Shown piece after piece: positions 8,334 through 17,350 of a DNA stretch of 64,000 bases (the first letter of the stretch is position 1; every line of letters starts with the position of its first letter). This DNA is from Ga0077527 sp964533495 (GTDB lineage: Bacteria > Pseudomonadota > Gammaproteobacteria > Burkholderiales > SG8-41), in assembly GCA_964533495.1 (NCBI GenBank), contig CAZHJU010000015.1:3170-67169 (forward strand), written 5' to 3'. A program made the position numbers and the translations under genes. A model generated the notes under the pieces. The model saw nothing but the letters and a program-made list of their open reading frames with translations, had not been told where the DNA came from and did not search any database.

Positions 8334-8786
8334 ATGCGCATTACCCGCAGGCTGGAATTCGACGCCGGCCATCGCATCCCCAACCACGCCAGCCAGTGCC
8401 GCCACCTGCACGGCCACCGTTATGCCATCGAGGTCACACTGGGCGGCCCGGTGATCGCGACCCCCGGCGCCGCCGACGAAGGCATGGTGATCGATTTTTC
8501 AGCAGTGAAAGCCATTGCGCAGCAGCATGTCGTCGAGCCCTGGGACCATGCCTTCCTGGCCTGGCGGCGTGACACAACCGTCGTCGCCTTTCTCGACGGC
8601 ATCCCGGGGCACAAAACCGTGCTGTTCGACGCGCCGCCGACGGCCGAGCATCTGGCGCAGACCGCATTCGCCATGCTGGACCGCGCCTATGCAGAACAAT
8701 ACGGCGATAGCCTGCGCCTGGAACGGGTGCGCTTGTACGAGACGCCCAACTGCTGGGCCGATGCATTGCGCAGCGAAACCGGCTGA
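8334..8786 (+). CDS. queD: 6-carboxytetrahydropterin synthase (QueD)
   Basis: This 150-residue member of the PTPS/QueD family converts dihydroneopterin triphosphate to 6-carboxytetrahydropterin, an early step of queuosine synthesis. The zinc ligands are His13 (DAGHRI) and His26 and His28 (CRHLHGHRY), with catalytic Cys22. The GMVIDFSAVK segment and the C-terminal VRLYETPNCWA (active-site Glu) are typical. The ATG has no Shine-Dalgarno and sits directly after a predicted -10, so the mRNA may be leaderless. Confidence 0.94.
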   Translation: MRITRRLEFDAGHRIPNHASQCRHLHGHRYAIEVTLGGPVIATPGAADEGMVIDFSAVKAIAQQHVVEPWDHAFLAWRRDTTVVAFLDGIPGHKTVLFDAPPTAEHLAQTAFAMLDRAYAEQYGDSLRLERVRLYETPNCWADALRSETG

Positions 8787-8818
8787 CGCAGGCGGCGCTG
8801 CCCGCGCCGGTCGTCCGG

Positions 8819-9904
8819 TCAAGGCGGCGGGCGTCCTTCGGGAAAAACATCCCTGAAGTCGATGAAATTACCCGGATCGTCGAGGCTGTAACCGGGCACC
8901 GGCTCGGTCATTCTCCGGAACTCCGCCCCCTTGAGCAGAGCGATCAATTCCTGCACGGGAGCCTGCTGCAGCGATTCGTTGCGGCAAAGGAGCATGTAAC
9001 GTTCCTTCGCAATGGGCAGAAAATCCAGCTTGAACTGCCGGGCGGCGGGCTCGACGCCGAACGCGGCATCGACCATGCCGCTCGAGACGAATGCCGCGAC
9101 CGCGGCATGCGTGAATTCGCCGCTGTCGTAGCCCTCTATCCGCGCCGTGTCGATCGACTCCGCGCGCAGCAGGCTGTCGAGCAGCACCCGCGTGCCCGAG
9201 CCACGCTGGCGGTTGACGAAGCGCACGCCGGGGCGCGCGAGGTCCCCGAGCGCGCGGATGTTTTTCGGGTTGCCCGCGGCGACGATCAGGCCCTGGGTCC
9301 GGATCACCAGGCGGATGATTTTTTCATGCCGGGGTTTCAGCCACCGCGCGTAATGCTCCAGCAGGTTGTGCGCGACTTCGCCCAGCGGCACGTGGAATCC
9401 GGCCAGTTCGCAGTTCTGCCGGCACAGCGAGGCGAGCGCATCGACGCTGCTCATGTACTGCAGGTCCACCGCGGCATGACCGTGGTCCGACATCAGTTGC
9501 GGCAGTTTTTCGACGGCATAGCCGTGGCTGGCATGGATGCGAATGACCGCCTGCGCCTCGCGCCGCGCCTTGCCGATCTCGAGATTCAGTTCGGAAGCGA
9601 CGTTGTCGAGCTGGGGAAACAGGCTGGAATCGCTGCGCTGCTCCGCCCACAGCAATTTCTCCCCGAGCGTCGTCAGCCGCGCCCCCTTGCCGCGCTCCAT
9701 GCTGACCAGCGGGCTGCCGAAAAAGGCCGCGGCATGTTTCAGCAGATCCCAAGCATGGCGATAGGACATGCCCGTGGTGATGACCGCCTGCTTCAGCACC
9801 CCGGCTTCGCGCACCGCGCGCAGCAGATCAAACAACCGCGGATCCACCGCCCTGCCGGATTCGTCTTCGAAGCGCCAGGACGGGCGAATGATGATTTTAG
9901 TCAT
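8819..9904 (-). CDS. fdsR: ModE-like HTH regulator with PBP-like ligand domain, probably FdsR
   Basis: This 361-residue protein has an N-terminal winged helix of ModE/LysR type (residues ~15-95; GMSYRHAWDLLKH recognition region and GKGARLTTLGEKLL wing), then a periplasmic-binding-protein-like ligand domain (PF12727 type) from about residue 110 with VRFVNRQRGSGTRVLLD. It is transcribed divergently from the formate dehydrogenase operon, the position of fdsR in Cupriavidus necator, so control of fds in response to molybdate, molybdopterin or formate is likely. An in-frame ATG at 9916 is an alternative start; both lie in or beside the first operator repeat, pointing to autoregulation. Confidence 0.8.
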   Translation of the reverse strand: MTKIIIRPSWRFEDESGRAVDPRLFDLLRAVREAGVLKQAVITTGMSYRHAWDLLKHAAAFFGSPLVSMERGKGARLTTLGEKLLWAEQRSDSSLFPQLDNVASELNLEIGKARREAQAVIRIHASHGYAVEKLPQLMSDHGHAAVDLQYMSSVDALASLCRQNCELAGFHVPLGEVAHNLLEHYARWLKPRHEKIIRLVIRTQGLIVAAGNPKNIRALGDLARPGVRFVNRQRGSGTRVLLDSLLRAESIDTARIEGYDSGEFTHAAVAAFVSSGMVDAAFGVEPAARQFKLDFLPIAKERYMLLCRNESLQQAPVQELIALLKGAEFRRMTEPVPGYSLDDPGNFIDFRDVFPEGRPPP

Positions 9905-9999
9905 ATGTGAAATCATGCATATGGAAGCCAGGTACTCATGCTGATACTCTAACCGGCATGGGGTAAACAGCCTGTATCATATGCGAAATAATGCATATA
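9902..9999. promoter_or_regulatory. Paired operator repeats between fdsR and fdsG
   Basis: Two 22-bp copies, 9902-9923 and 9978-9999, start 76 bp apart and agree at 19 of 22 positions. Each has the form CATATG-N-GAAAT-N-ATGCATAT; the second contains the exact inverted halves ATATGC and GCATAT separated by 8 bp, the first has one mismatch. This resembles the palindromic layout of ModE operators. One copy covers the regulator's start, the other lies 75 bp upstream of fdsG. Confidence 0.75.
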
Positions 10000-10074
10000 G
10001 ATGCAGCAAGCTCAAGGTTGCCACAAAAACCTTGCTGCAGCGCTGGCCCGGCAGCAACCGAACGGAGGAGCACC

Positions 10075-10545
10075 ATGACCCAGACACAAGCCGACGCCGT
10101 GTCGAAGGCACTCGAATCCGAAGGCAGCCGACCCGGCGCATTGCTGCCCGTGCTGCATGCGATCCAGGATCGCATCGGCCACATCCCGCCGGATGCCATG
10201 CCGGTCGTGGCCAAGGCCCTGAGCCTGACGCGCGCCGAAGTGTATGGCGTGGTCAGCTTCTATCACGATTTCCGCACCGCGCCCCCGGGTCGCCATGTCG
10301 TGCGGGTCTGCTTGGCCGAAGCCTGCCAGGCCATGGGCGGCACGGGACTGCGCGAACATGCCTGCGCCTCGCTGGGCGTGGATCTGCACGAAACCACGGC
10401 GGACGGCGCCGTCAGCCTGGAACCGGTCTACTGCCTCGGCAACTGCGCCTGCGCCCCGGCCATCATGATCGACGGCGACCTGCACGGCCGCGTGTCGGCC
10501 GAGCGCTTCGACAACCTGGTTTCGCCCCTGCGGGAGGCCCCGTGA
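10075..10545 (+). CDS. fdsG: NAD-dependent formate dehydrogenase gamma subunit
   Basis: This 156-residue NuoE-like subunit carries a thioredoxin-fold [2Fe-2S] cluster with four cysteines in VCLAEAC and YCLGNCAC contexts. In the soluble FdsABG complex it passes electrons between the flavin in FdsB and the iron-sulphur chain. The ATG is chosen for CGGAGGAG 4 nt upstream. Its stop overlaps the fdsB start (GTGA). It is the first gene of the operon, so the operators upstream should control all five genes. Confidence 0.95.
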   Translation: MTQTQADAVSKALESEGSRPGALLPVLHAIQDRIGHIPPDAMPVVAKALSLTRAEVYGVVSFYHDFRTAPPGRHVVRVCLAEACQAMGGTGLREHACASLGVDLHETTADGAVSLEPVYCLGNCACAPAIMIDGDLHGRVSAERFDNLVSPLREAP

Positions 10546-12095
10546 CCATCACCGTCTACGTGCCACGCGATGCGAGCGCGCTGTCGCTCGGGGCCGATGC
10601 GGTCGCGGCGGCCATCGCCGCCGAGGCGGCGCGCCGCGGCGCCGGCATCCGCCTCGTGCGCAACGGTTCACGCGGCCTGTTCTGGCTGGAGCCGATGGTC
10701 GAGGTCGTCACGGCCGCGGGCCGGGTCGCCTACGGCCCGGTGACGCCGGGCGACGTGGGCGGCCTGTTCGAGGCCGGCTTCCTGACCGGCGGCAAACATG
10801 TCCTCAGCCTCGGCTTGACCGAGGACATTCCCTTCCTGAAGCGCCAGGAACGGCTGACTTTCGCCCGTGTCGGCATCATCGATCCGCTGTCGCTGGACGA
10901 TTACCGCGCCCACGGCGGCTGCCGCGGGCTCGAGAAGGCCATCGCAATGGGACCGGCCGCGGCGGTCAAAACCGTGCTCGATTCCGGACTGCGCGGCCGC
11001 GGCGGCGCGGCCTTCCCCGCAGGCATCAAGTGGAAAACCGTGCTCGACACGCCCGCCGACCAAAAATACGTGGTGTGCAACGCCGACGAGGGCGATTCCG
11101 GCACCTTCTCCGACCGCATGCTGATGGAAGGCGATCCGTTCACGCTGATCGAGGGCATGGCCATCGCCGGCGTGGCCACCGGCGCGACGCAAGGCTACAT
11201 CTACGTGCGCTCCGAATATCCCCATGCCGAGGACACGCTGCGCCAGGCCATTGCCGTGGCACGCGCGCAGGGCCTGCTCGGCGACGCCCTGCTCGGCTCG
11301 CCGCATCGCTTCGACATCGAGGTGCGCCGTGGCGGCGGGGCCTACATCTGCGGCGAGGAAACCGCGCTGCTCGAAAGCATCGAGGGCAAACGCGGACAGG
11401 TGCGCTTCAAGCCGCCGCTGCCCGCGATCGCCGGCCTGTTCGGCAGGCCGACCGTCATCAACAACGTGATCTCGCTCGCCAGCGTGCCGGTGATCTTCGA
11501 CAAGGGCGCGAAGCACTACCAGGATTTCGGCATGGGCCGCTCCCGCGGCACGCTGCCCTTCCAGCTCGCCGGCAACGTCAGGCATGGCGGCCTGGTGGAA
11601 AAAGCCTTCGGCCTGACGCTGCGCGAACTGCTGTACGACTACGGCGGCGGCTCGGCCAGCGGCCGGCCCATCCGCGCGGTGCAGGTCGGCGGCCCGCTGG
11701 GCGCCTACCTGCCGGAATCGCAGTTCGACACGCCGCTCGACTACGAAGCCTTCGCCAAGCTGTCGGCCATGCTCGGCCACGGCGGCGTGGTCGTCTTCGA
11801 CGACAGCGTCGACATGGCGAAGATGGCCCGCTACGCGATGGAGTTTTGCGTGGTCGAATCCTGCGGCAAGTGCACGCCCTGCCGCATCGGCTCGGTGCGC
11901 GGCGTCGAGGTCATCGACCGCATCATCGCCGGCCGCAACCGCGGCGCCGAAATCGCCCTGCTGCGCGACCTTTGCGACACGATGGTCAGCGGATCGCTGT
12001 GCGCGATGGGCGGCCTGACCCCGTATCCGGTGCTGAGCGCACTGGAGCATTTCCCGGAAGATTTCGGCGTCGGCAGGCAGCCCAAGGCGGCCTGA
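10542..12095 (+). CDS. fdsB: NAD-dependent formate dehydrogenase beta subunit (flavin, NAD-binding)
   Basis: A GTG overlapping the fdsG stop starts a 517-residue NuoF-like protein. After a thioredoxin-like N-terminal ~110 residues comes the FMN/NADH domain (GLRGRGGAAFPAGIKW, CNADEGDSGTFSDR, GGGAYICGEETAL) and a C-terminal four-cysteine [4Fe-4S] site with ESCGKCTPCRIG. It reduces NAD+ with electrons from formate in the cytoplasm. Confidence 0.96.
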   Translation: MTITVYVPRDASALSLGADAVAAAIAAEAARRGAGIRLVRNGSRGLFWLEPMVEVVTAAGRVAYGPVTPGDVGGLFEAGFLTGGKHVLSLGLTEDIPFLKRQERLTFARVGIIDPLSLDDYRAHGGCRGLEKAIAMGPAAAVKTVLDSGLRGRGGAAFPAGIKWKTVLDTPADQKYVVCNADEGDSGTFSDRMLMEGDPFTLIEGMAIAGVATGATQGYIYVRSEYPHAEDTLRQAIAVARAQGLLGDALLGSPHRFDIEVRRGGGAYICGEETALLESIEGKRGQVRFKPPLPAIAGLFGRPTVINNVISLASVPVIFDKGAKHYQDFGMGRSRGTLPFQLAGNVRHGGLVEKAFGLTLRELLYDYGGGSASGRPIRAVQVGGPLGAYLPESQFDTPLDYEAFAKLSAMLGHGGVVVFDDSVDMAKMARYAMEFCVVESCGKCTPCRIGSVRGVEVIDRIIAGRNRGAEIALLRDLCDTMVSGSLCAMGGLTPYPVLSALEHFPEDFGVGRQPKAA

Positions 12096-12155
12096 CGTCG
12101 CCGGCGCCAACATCCAGACAATCATCGGCACCCATACGAATCATCAGGAGGCAAC

Positions 12156-15011
12156 ATGATTTCCAAATTCGATACGGACCTCGGCACCCCGCAACGGCAA
12201 TCCGGTGTTTCGGTGACGCTGGAAATCGACGGCGCCACCGTCACCGTGCCCGAAGGCACGTCGGTGATGCAGGCGGCGCTGCTGGCCGACGTCAAAGTGC
12301 CCAAGCTGTGCGCCACCGACAGCGTCGAGCCCTTCGGCTCCTGCCGCCTGTGCCTGGTCGAGATCGAAGGCCGGCGCGGCTATCCCGCCTCCTGCACGAC
12401 ACCGGTCGAGGCCGGCATGAAGGTGCGCACCCAGTCGCCGAAGCTGGCCTCGCTGCGCCGCGGCGTGATGGAGCTCTACATCTCCGACCACCCGCTCGAC
12501 TGCCTGACCTGTTCCGCCAACGGCAACTGCGAGTTGCAGGACATGGCCGGCGCCGTGGGCCTGCGCGAGGTGCGCTACGGCTTCGACGGCGAGAACCACA
12601 TCCACGGCAGCCGCAAGGACGAATCGAATCCCTACTTCACGTACGACCCGAGCAAGTGCATCGTCTGCAGCCGCTGCGTGCGCGCCTGCGACGAGGTGCA
12701 GGGCACCTTCGCGCTGACCATCAGCGGCCGCGGCTTCGCGTCGCGGGTCGCGGCCGGCCAGAACGAGAATTTCCTCGACTCCGAGTGCGTGTCCTGCGGC
12801 GCCTGCGTGCAGGCCTGCCCGACCGCGACGCTGATGGAGAAATCCATCATCGAAGCCGGCCAGCCCGAGCACAGCGTCATCACGACCTGCGCCTACTGCG
12901 GCGTCGGCTGCGCCTTCCGCGCCGAAATGCAGGGCGAGAAGGTCGTGCGCATGGTGCCGTACAAGGACGGCAAGGCGAACCACGGCCATTCCTGCGTCAA
13001 GGGCCGCTTCGCCTGGGGCTATGCCACGCACAAGGACCGCATCGCCAAGCCCGCGATCCGCAAGAGCATCTCCGATCCCTGGCGGGAAGTGTCCTGGGAC
13101 GAGGCGATCGCCTATGCCGCGTCCGAGTTCAAGCGCATCCAGGCCAGGCACGGTCGCGACTCCATCGGCGGCATCACCTCCTCGCGCTGCACCAACGAGG
13201 AAACCTACCTCGTGCAGAAGCTGGTGCGGGCCGCCTTCGGCAACAACAACACCGACACCTGCGCCCGCGTGTGCCACTCGCCCACGGGCTACGGCCTCGG
13301 CCAGACGCTCGGCACCTCGGCCGGCACCCAGGAGTTCGACTCCGTGGACAAGGCCGACGTCATCATGATCATCGGCGCCAATCCCGCGGCGGCGCACCCG
13401 GTGTTCGCCTCGCGCATGAAAAAACGCCTGCGCCAGGGCGCGAAGCTGATCGTGGTCGATCCGCGGAGCACCGAAATGGTCGCCGGCGCCCACTACCGCG
13501 CCGACCATCACATCAAGCTGCTGCCGGGCACCAACGTCGCGGTCATCAACGCGCTGGCGCACGTCGTCGTCAGCGAGGGGCTGGAAAAGAAGGACTACAT
13601 CGCCGGACGCTGCGACGCGAAGGAATACGCCAAGTGGCGCGCCTTCATCCTCGATCCCAAGAACTCGCCCGAGGCGATGGCGGAAATCACCGGCGTGCCG
13701 GCCGAAACGCTGCGCGGCGCCGCGCGCCTGTATGCCACCGGCGGCAACGCGGCGATCTACTACGGCCTCGGCGTCACCGAGCACAGCCAGGGTTCCACCA
13801 TGGTGATGGGCATCGCCAATCTCGCAATGCTGACCGGCAACATCGGCCGCGAGGGCGTCGGCGTCAACCCGCTGCGCGGCCAGAACAACGTGCAGGGCTC
13901 CTGCGACATGGGCTCCTTCCCGCACGAGTTTCCGGGCTACCGCCATGTCGCCGACAGAGCGACGCGCGAATCGTTCGAGAATGCCTGGGGCGTGAAACTG
14001 GAGCCGGAACCGGGCCTGCGCATTCCCAACATGTTCGAGTCCGCGCTCGAGGGCAGCTTCAGGGGCCTGTACGTGCAGGGCGAGGACATCGTGCAGTCCG
14101 ATCCGAACACGCAGCACGTCGAGGCCGCGCTGCGGTCGCTGGAATGCCTGGTGGTGCAGGACATCTTCCTGAACGAAACGGCGAAATTCGCCCACGTGCT
14201 GCTGCCGGGCTCCACCTTCCTCGAGAAGGACGGCACCTTCACCAATTCCGAGCGCCGCATTTCCCGCGTCCGCCGCGCGATGCGCCCGCTCGCGGGCCTT
14301 GCAGACTGGGAAGTGACGATGAGGCTGTCGAACGCCCTCGGCTATCCGATGGACTACGGGCATCCCTCGGAAATCATGGACGAGATCGCCCGCCTGACCC
14401 CGACCTTCGCCGGCGTCAGCTACGACAAGCTGGACCGGCTGGGCAGCATCCAGTGGCCCTGCAACGAACAGGCCCCGGCCGGCACGCCGACCATGCACAT
14501 CGGCCGCTTCGTGCGCGGCGAGGGCCGCTTCATGCTGACCGAGTACATACCGACCGGGGAGCGCGTGAATTCGCGCTATCCGCTGATCCTGACCACCGGC
14601 CGCATCCTGTCGCAGTACAACGTCGGCGCGCAGACCCGCCGCACGCCGAACCTGGTGTGGCACGACGAGGACCTGCTGGAAATCCATCCGCACGACGCCG
14701 AAGAGCGCGGCATCCGCGAAGGCGACTGGGCCGGCATCGCCAGCCGCGCCGGCGAGACGGTGCTGCGCGCGACCATCACCGACCGCGTGCAGCCGGGCGT
14801 GGTCTACACCACCTTCCATTTCCCGGAATCGGGCGCCAACGTGATCACCACCGACAATTCCGACTGGGCGACCAACTGCCCCGAGTACAAGGTGACCGCG
14901 GTGCAGGTCGTGCGCGTGTCGCAGCCTTCGGAGTGGCAGAAGAGCCACCGCCGCTTCTCCGAAATGCAGAAAAGCCTGCTCGAGCACCGGGTGCCCGAGA
15001 AGACCGCCTGA
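12156..15011 (+). CDS. fdsA: NAD-dependent formate dehydrogenase alpha subunit (molybdenum catalytic)
   Basis: This 951-residue catalytic subunit has an N-terminal [2Fe-2S] domain (Cys52, 63, 66, 80), a His-Cys3 [4Fe-4S] site (His112, Cys116, 119, 125), two ferredoxin-type clusters (Cys168-178 and 211-221), and the molybdopterin domain with its own [4Fe-4S] (Cys245, 248, 252, 280). The Mo-ligating residue is cysteine (Cys373 in CARVCHSP, followed by His374), not selenocysteine. It oxidises formate to CO2. SD CAGGAGG precedes the ATG. Confidence 0.97.
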   Translation: MISKFDTDLGTPQRQSGVSVTLEIDGATVTVPEGTSVMQAALLADVKVPKLCATDSVEPFGSCRLCLVEIEGRRGYPASCTTPVEAGMKVRTQSPKLASLRRGVMELYISDHPLDCLTCSANGNCELQDMAGAVGLREVRYGFDGENHIHGSRKDESNPYFTYDPSKCIVCSRCVRACDEVQGTFALTISGRGFASRVAAGQNENFLDSECVSCGACVQACPTATLMEKSIIEAGQPEHSVITTCAYCGVGCAFRAEMQGEKVVRMVPYKDGKANHGHSCVKGRFAWGYATHKDRIAKPAIRKSISDPWREVSWDEAIAYAASEFKRIQARHGRDSIGGITSSRCTNEETYLVQKLVRAAFGNNNTDTCARVCHSPTGYGLGQTLGTSAGTQEFDSVDKADVIMIIGANPAAAHPVFASRMKKRLRQGAKLIVVDPRSTEMVAGAHYRADHHIKLLPGTNVAVINALAHVVVSEGLEKKDYIAGRCDAKEYAKWRAFILDPKNSPEAMAEITGVPAETLRGAARLYATGGNAAIYYGLGVTEHSQGSTMVMGIANLAMLTGNIGREGVGVNPLRGQNNVQGSCDMGSFPHEFPGYRHVADRATRESFENAWGVKLEPEPGLRIPNMFESALEGSFRGLYVQGEDIVQSDPNTQHVEAALRSLECLVVQDIFLNETAKFAHVLLPGSTFLEKDGTFTNSERRISRVRRAMRPLAGLADWEVTMRLSNALGYPMDYGHPSEIMDEIARLTPTFAGVSYDKLDRLGSIQWPCNEQAPAGTPTMHIGRFVRGEGRFMLTEYIPTGERVNSRYPLILTTGRILSQYNVGAQTRRTPNLVWHDEDLLEIHPHDAEERGIREGDWAGIASRAGETVLRATITDRVQPGVVYTTFHFPESGANVITTDNSDWATNCPEYKVTAVQVVRVSQPSEWQKSHRRFSEMQKSLLEHRVPEKTA

Positions 15012-15024
15012 GGCCGGAAACATC

Positions 15025-15864
15025 GTGTTCCGCCTGCGCAACAAGGGTTTTCCACTCACCGAGGCCGTCACCGGACGGCGCTGGGAAGCGGGCCGCGTCG
15101 GCGAATCGCAGGACCTGATCGCCAACGAGACCGCGCTGGCGCTGGTCTACAACGGCAGGCCTTTTGTCGTGATGATGGTGACACCGCAGGACATCGAGGA
15201 CTTCGTGCTCGGCTTCTCGCTGAGCGAGGGACTCATCCGCTCACCGCGGGAACTCACCGGCGTCCGCGTGCGCGAAGTGGCCGACGGCCTCGAGGCCGAC
15301 ATCCGCATCGATGCCGGCCGCTTCCGCGAAATGGACCGCAGGCAGCGCAACCTGGCCGGCCGCCTCGGCTGCGGCCTCTGCGGCGCGCAAACGCTGGCGG
15401 AGGCGGTGCGCCATCCGCCGCCGGTGGCAACCACGGCGCGCATGGCCTCCGAGCGGCTGCAGGCCGCGATGGCCGCGCTGGCGGCCCGGCAGCCGATCAA
15501 CGCCGACACCGGCGCAGCCCATGCCGCGGCATGGGTCGGCGAGGATGGCTCGATCCGGCTGGTGCGCGAGGACGTGGGCCGCCACAACGCGCTCGACAAG
15601 CTGATCGGCGCGCTGGTGCGCGAAAACGCCGCGACGGGCCGCGGCGCGGTGCTGATCACCAGCCGCGCCAGCCACGAAATGATCCAGAAGGCCGCGGCCG
15701 TCGGCATCGAAATCGTCTGCGCCGTGTCGGCGCCCACCGCGCTGGCGATCCGCCTGGCGCGCGAAACCAACATCACGCTGGCGGCATTCGCGCGGGGCAA
15801 CCGCCACACCGTCTACACCCATGCCGGCCGCCTGGCCGCCGAACAGGAGTGTCTTGCCACATGA
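15025..15864 (+). CDS. fdhD: Formate dehydrogenase sulfurtransferase FdhD/FdsC
   Basis: This 279-residue protein with a GTG start has the FdhD sulfur-transfer CXXC pair at Cys116/Cys119 (GCGLCG) and the conserved VREDVGRHNALDKLIG. FdhD (FdsC in this operon type) sulfurates and inserts the bis-MGD cofactor into FdsA. It begins 13 bp after fdsA and overlaps fdsD by 4 nt. Confidence 0.95.
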   Translation: MFRLRNKGFPLTEAVTGRRWEAGRVGESQDLIANETALALVYNGRPFVVMMVTPQDIEDFVLGFSLSEGLIRSPRELTGVRVREVADGLEADIRIDAGRFREMDRRQRNLAGRLGCGLCGAQTLAEAVRHPPPVATTARMASERLQAAMAALAARQPINADTGAAHAAAWVGEDGSIRLVREDVGRHNALDKLIGALVRENAATGRGAVLITSRASHEMIQKAAAVGIEIVCAVSAPTALAIRLARETNITLAAFARGNRHTVYTHAGRLAAEQECLAT

Positions 15865-16094
15865 ATAACGTCGCGCACCTCGTCAAGATGGCCAACGAAA
15901 TCGAGAGCTTCTTCCGCACGGAGCCCGACCGCGAAGTCGCGATTGCCGGCATCGAAACCCATTTGCGCAAATTCTGGGAGCCCCGCATGCGCAGGGCCAT
16001 CGTCGCCCACGTCGAAGCAGGCGGCAGCGGTCTGGGCGAGATGGCGATGGCTGCAATCCGCAGGCTTGCGGAAAAAGCGACCGCAGCGACCTGA
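15861..16094 (+). CDS. fdsD: Formate dehydrogenase delta subunit / assembly factor
   Basis: This 77-residue helical protein opens MNNVAHLVKMANEIESFF and includes the FdsD family segment HLRKFWEPRMRRAIVAHV. FdsD is needed for stability or maturation of the FdsABG enzyme. Its ATG overlaps the fdhD stop (ATGA). It ends the operon; no clear intrinsic terminator is seen in the 136 bp that follow. Confidence 0.93.
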   Translation: MNNVAHLVKMANEIESFFRTEPDREVAIAGIETHLRKFWEPRMRRAIVAHVEAGGSGLGEMAMAAIRRLAEKATAAT

Positions 16095-16203
16095 GCGGGA
16101 AATCCTGCGTCACCCGAAGCGGCAAGCACGGCCGCCGCAACCCGCTCCGGAACCTGCATCCCTGGTGGATGGATGAAGCCGGGGCCCAGGCAATCGGTAT
16201 TAT

Positions 16204-16230
16204 AAAAATACCTTATAAATCAAGTAGTTA
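16204..16230 (+). promoter_or_regulatory. IHF-like site 2 (3' flank of tRNA-Ser)
   Basis: A5 tract (16204-16208), 9 nt, then AATCAAGTAGTTA at 16218-16230, a perfect WATCAANNNNTTR. It abuts the encoded CCA end of the leftward tRNA-Ser gene. Confidence 0.6.
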
Positions 16231-16320
16231 TGGCGGAGAGTGTGAGATTCGAACTCACGAGGACCGTGAGGCCCTGCCGGTTTTCAAGACCGGTGCATTC
16301 AACCGCTCTGCCAACTCTCC
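16231..16320 (-). tRNA. tRNA-Ser (TGA)
   Basis: A 90-nt class II tRNA on the minus strand: acceptor GGAGAGT/ACTCTCC, anticodon arm CCGGT-CTTGAAA-ACCGG (anticodon TGA, reading UCN codons), long variable arm, T arm GAGTTCGAATCTC and encoded CCA. The IHF-like site is fused to its 3' end. Confidence 0.96.
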
Positions 16321-16626
16321 GTATTGCCGATCGTCCAGCCTGCCGGTTTTAGTTCCAACCGCGTCTCCGGCATTTAACTTGCCGCACGGCAACCAGCCGC
16401 CCCTGAACGGGCACGGGCCGCGAATTGTAGCGCCAATCGCCGCGGAACTGCGACCGGATTACGACAATTGCTCAAAATAATGTTACCTATTATCAAATAC
16501 TTGCGCCCTGCTCTCCCCATCCGTGGCGGGCCGAAAAGCATTGCAACTTTAGCCTCCTTTCAGTAGTCTTACGAAGGTCTTACTGTCGACTGTTTCAGTC
16601 AACTTTTATCCGGAGGCTTCCAATCT
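16321..16626. other. Intergenic region upstream of the Bax1-I gene; possible promoter
   Basis: No coding sequence is supported. A plausible sigma-70 promoter for the downstream gene is TTGCAA (16541-16546), 17 bp, TAGTCT (16564-16569). An IHF-like site lies 50-70 bp upstream of it (16474-16503), a spacing at which DNA bending could matter. GGAGG at 16612-16616 provides the ribosome binding site. Confidence 0.4.
16474..16503 (+). promoter_or_regulatory. IHF-like site 3 (upstream of Bax1-I gene)
   Basis: A4 tract (16474-16477), 13 nt, then TATCAAATACTTG at 16491-16503, a perfect match to WATCAANNNNTTR. The A-tract spacing is longer than in the other copies. Confidence 0.5.
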
Positions 16627-17331
16627 ATGCAACCTGATCTGCACACCGGCGCGACCTACCCTGCCGGCACCACGGACATTGCCGCACAGCAGAACAAGGT
16701 CCTGCGCAACACCTATCTGCTGCTCGCGATTTCGCTGATCCCGACGGTGATCGGCGCCGCGATCGGCACCCATTTCATCAATTTCGGCTTCATGCGCGCC
16801 AGCCCGGTCATGTCGATACTGGTGATGCTGGCGGTGTTCTACGGCTGGATCTACGCCATCGAGAAAAACCGCGACAGCGTCCTCGGCGTCGGCCTGCTGC
16901 TGGGCTTCACGGCCTTCCTCGGCCTGATGATGGCCCCGCTGCTGCAGAACATCCTGTCGCTGCGCAACGGCGGACAGCTGGTCATGATGGCCGCCGGCGG
17001 CACGGCCGCGGTGTTCTTCGTGCTGTCGGGCATCGCGTCGACGACGAAGCGGGACTTCAGCCTCCTCAACAAGTTCCTGCTGGTCGGCTTCGTGGTGATC
17101 ATGCTGGCGGTGCTCGCCAACATCTTCCTGCAGAGCTCGCTGATGCATCTGACGCTGTGCGCGGCCTTCATCATCTTCTCGTCGGCCGTCATCCTGTGGC
17201 AGATCAACTCGATCGTGCGCGGCGGCGAGACGAACTACGTGTCGGCCACGCTGACGCTGTACGTTTCGCTCTACAACATCTTCACCAGCCTGCTGCAGCT
17301 GCTGGGCATCTTCGGCGGCGACCGCGACTGA
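16627..17331 (+). CDS. Bax1-I (YccA/YbhL-like) family inner-membrane protein
   Basis: A 234-residue polytopic protein with seven hydrophobic segments after a polar N-terminus of ~35 residues. Segments such as GLLLGFTAFLGLMMAPLL and the C-terminal YVSATLTLYVSLYNIFTSLLQLLG with near-terminal acidic residues match the Bax inhibitor-1/TMBIM family, whose bacterial members include FtsH modulator YccA and a pH-gated Ca2+ leak channel. It is monocistronic with a strong terminator. Confidence 0.92.
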   Translation: MQPDLHTGATYPAGTTDIAAQQNKVLRNTYLLLAISLIPTVIGAAIGTHFINFGFMRASPVMSILVMLAVFYGWIYAIEKNRDSVLGVGLLLGFTAFLGLMMAPLLQNILSLRNGGQLVMMAAGGTAAVFFVLSGIASTTKRDFSLLNKFLLVGFVVIMLAVLANIFLQSSLMHLTLCAAFIIFSSAVILWQINSIVRGGETNYVSATLTLYVSLYNIFTSLLQLLGIFGGDRD

Positions 17332-17350
17332 GCGGATTGCCATGCCATGA

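Noticed and set aside
12870..13400. Selenocysteine in the formate dehydrogenase
   Set aside because: The Mo-ligand position is a TGC cysteine codon, and the frame has no in-frame TGA.
11030..15118. A 1362-codon open frame on the plus strand through fdsB, fdsA and fdhD
   Set aside because: It is a frame shadow of three recognised genes with intact cofactor motifs; Arg/Pro/Ala composition and no domain.
15861..16230. A terminator for the fds operon
   Set aside because: No stem with a following T run was found between fdsD and the tRNA.
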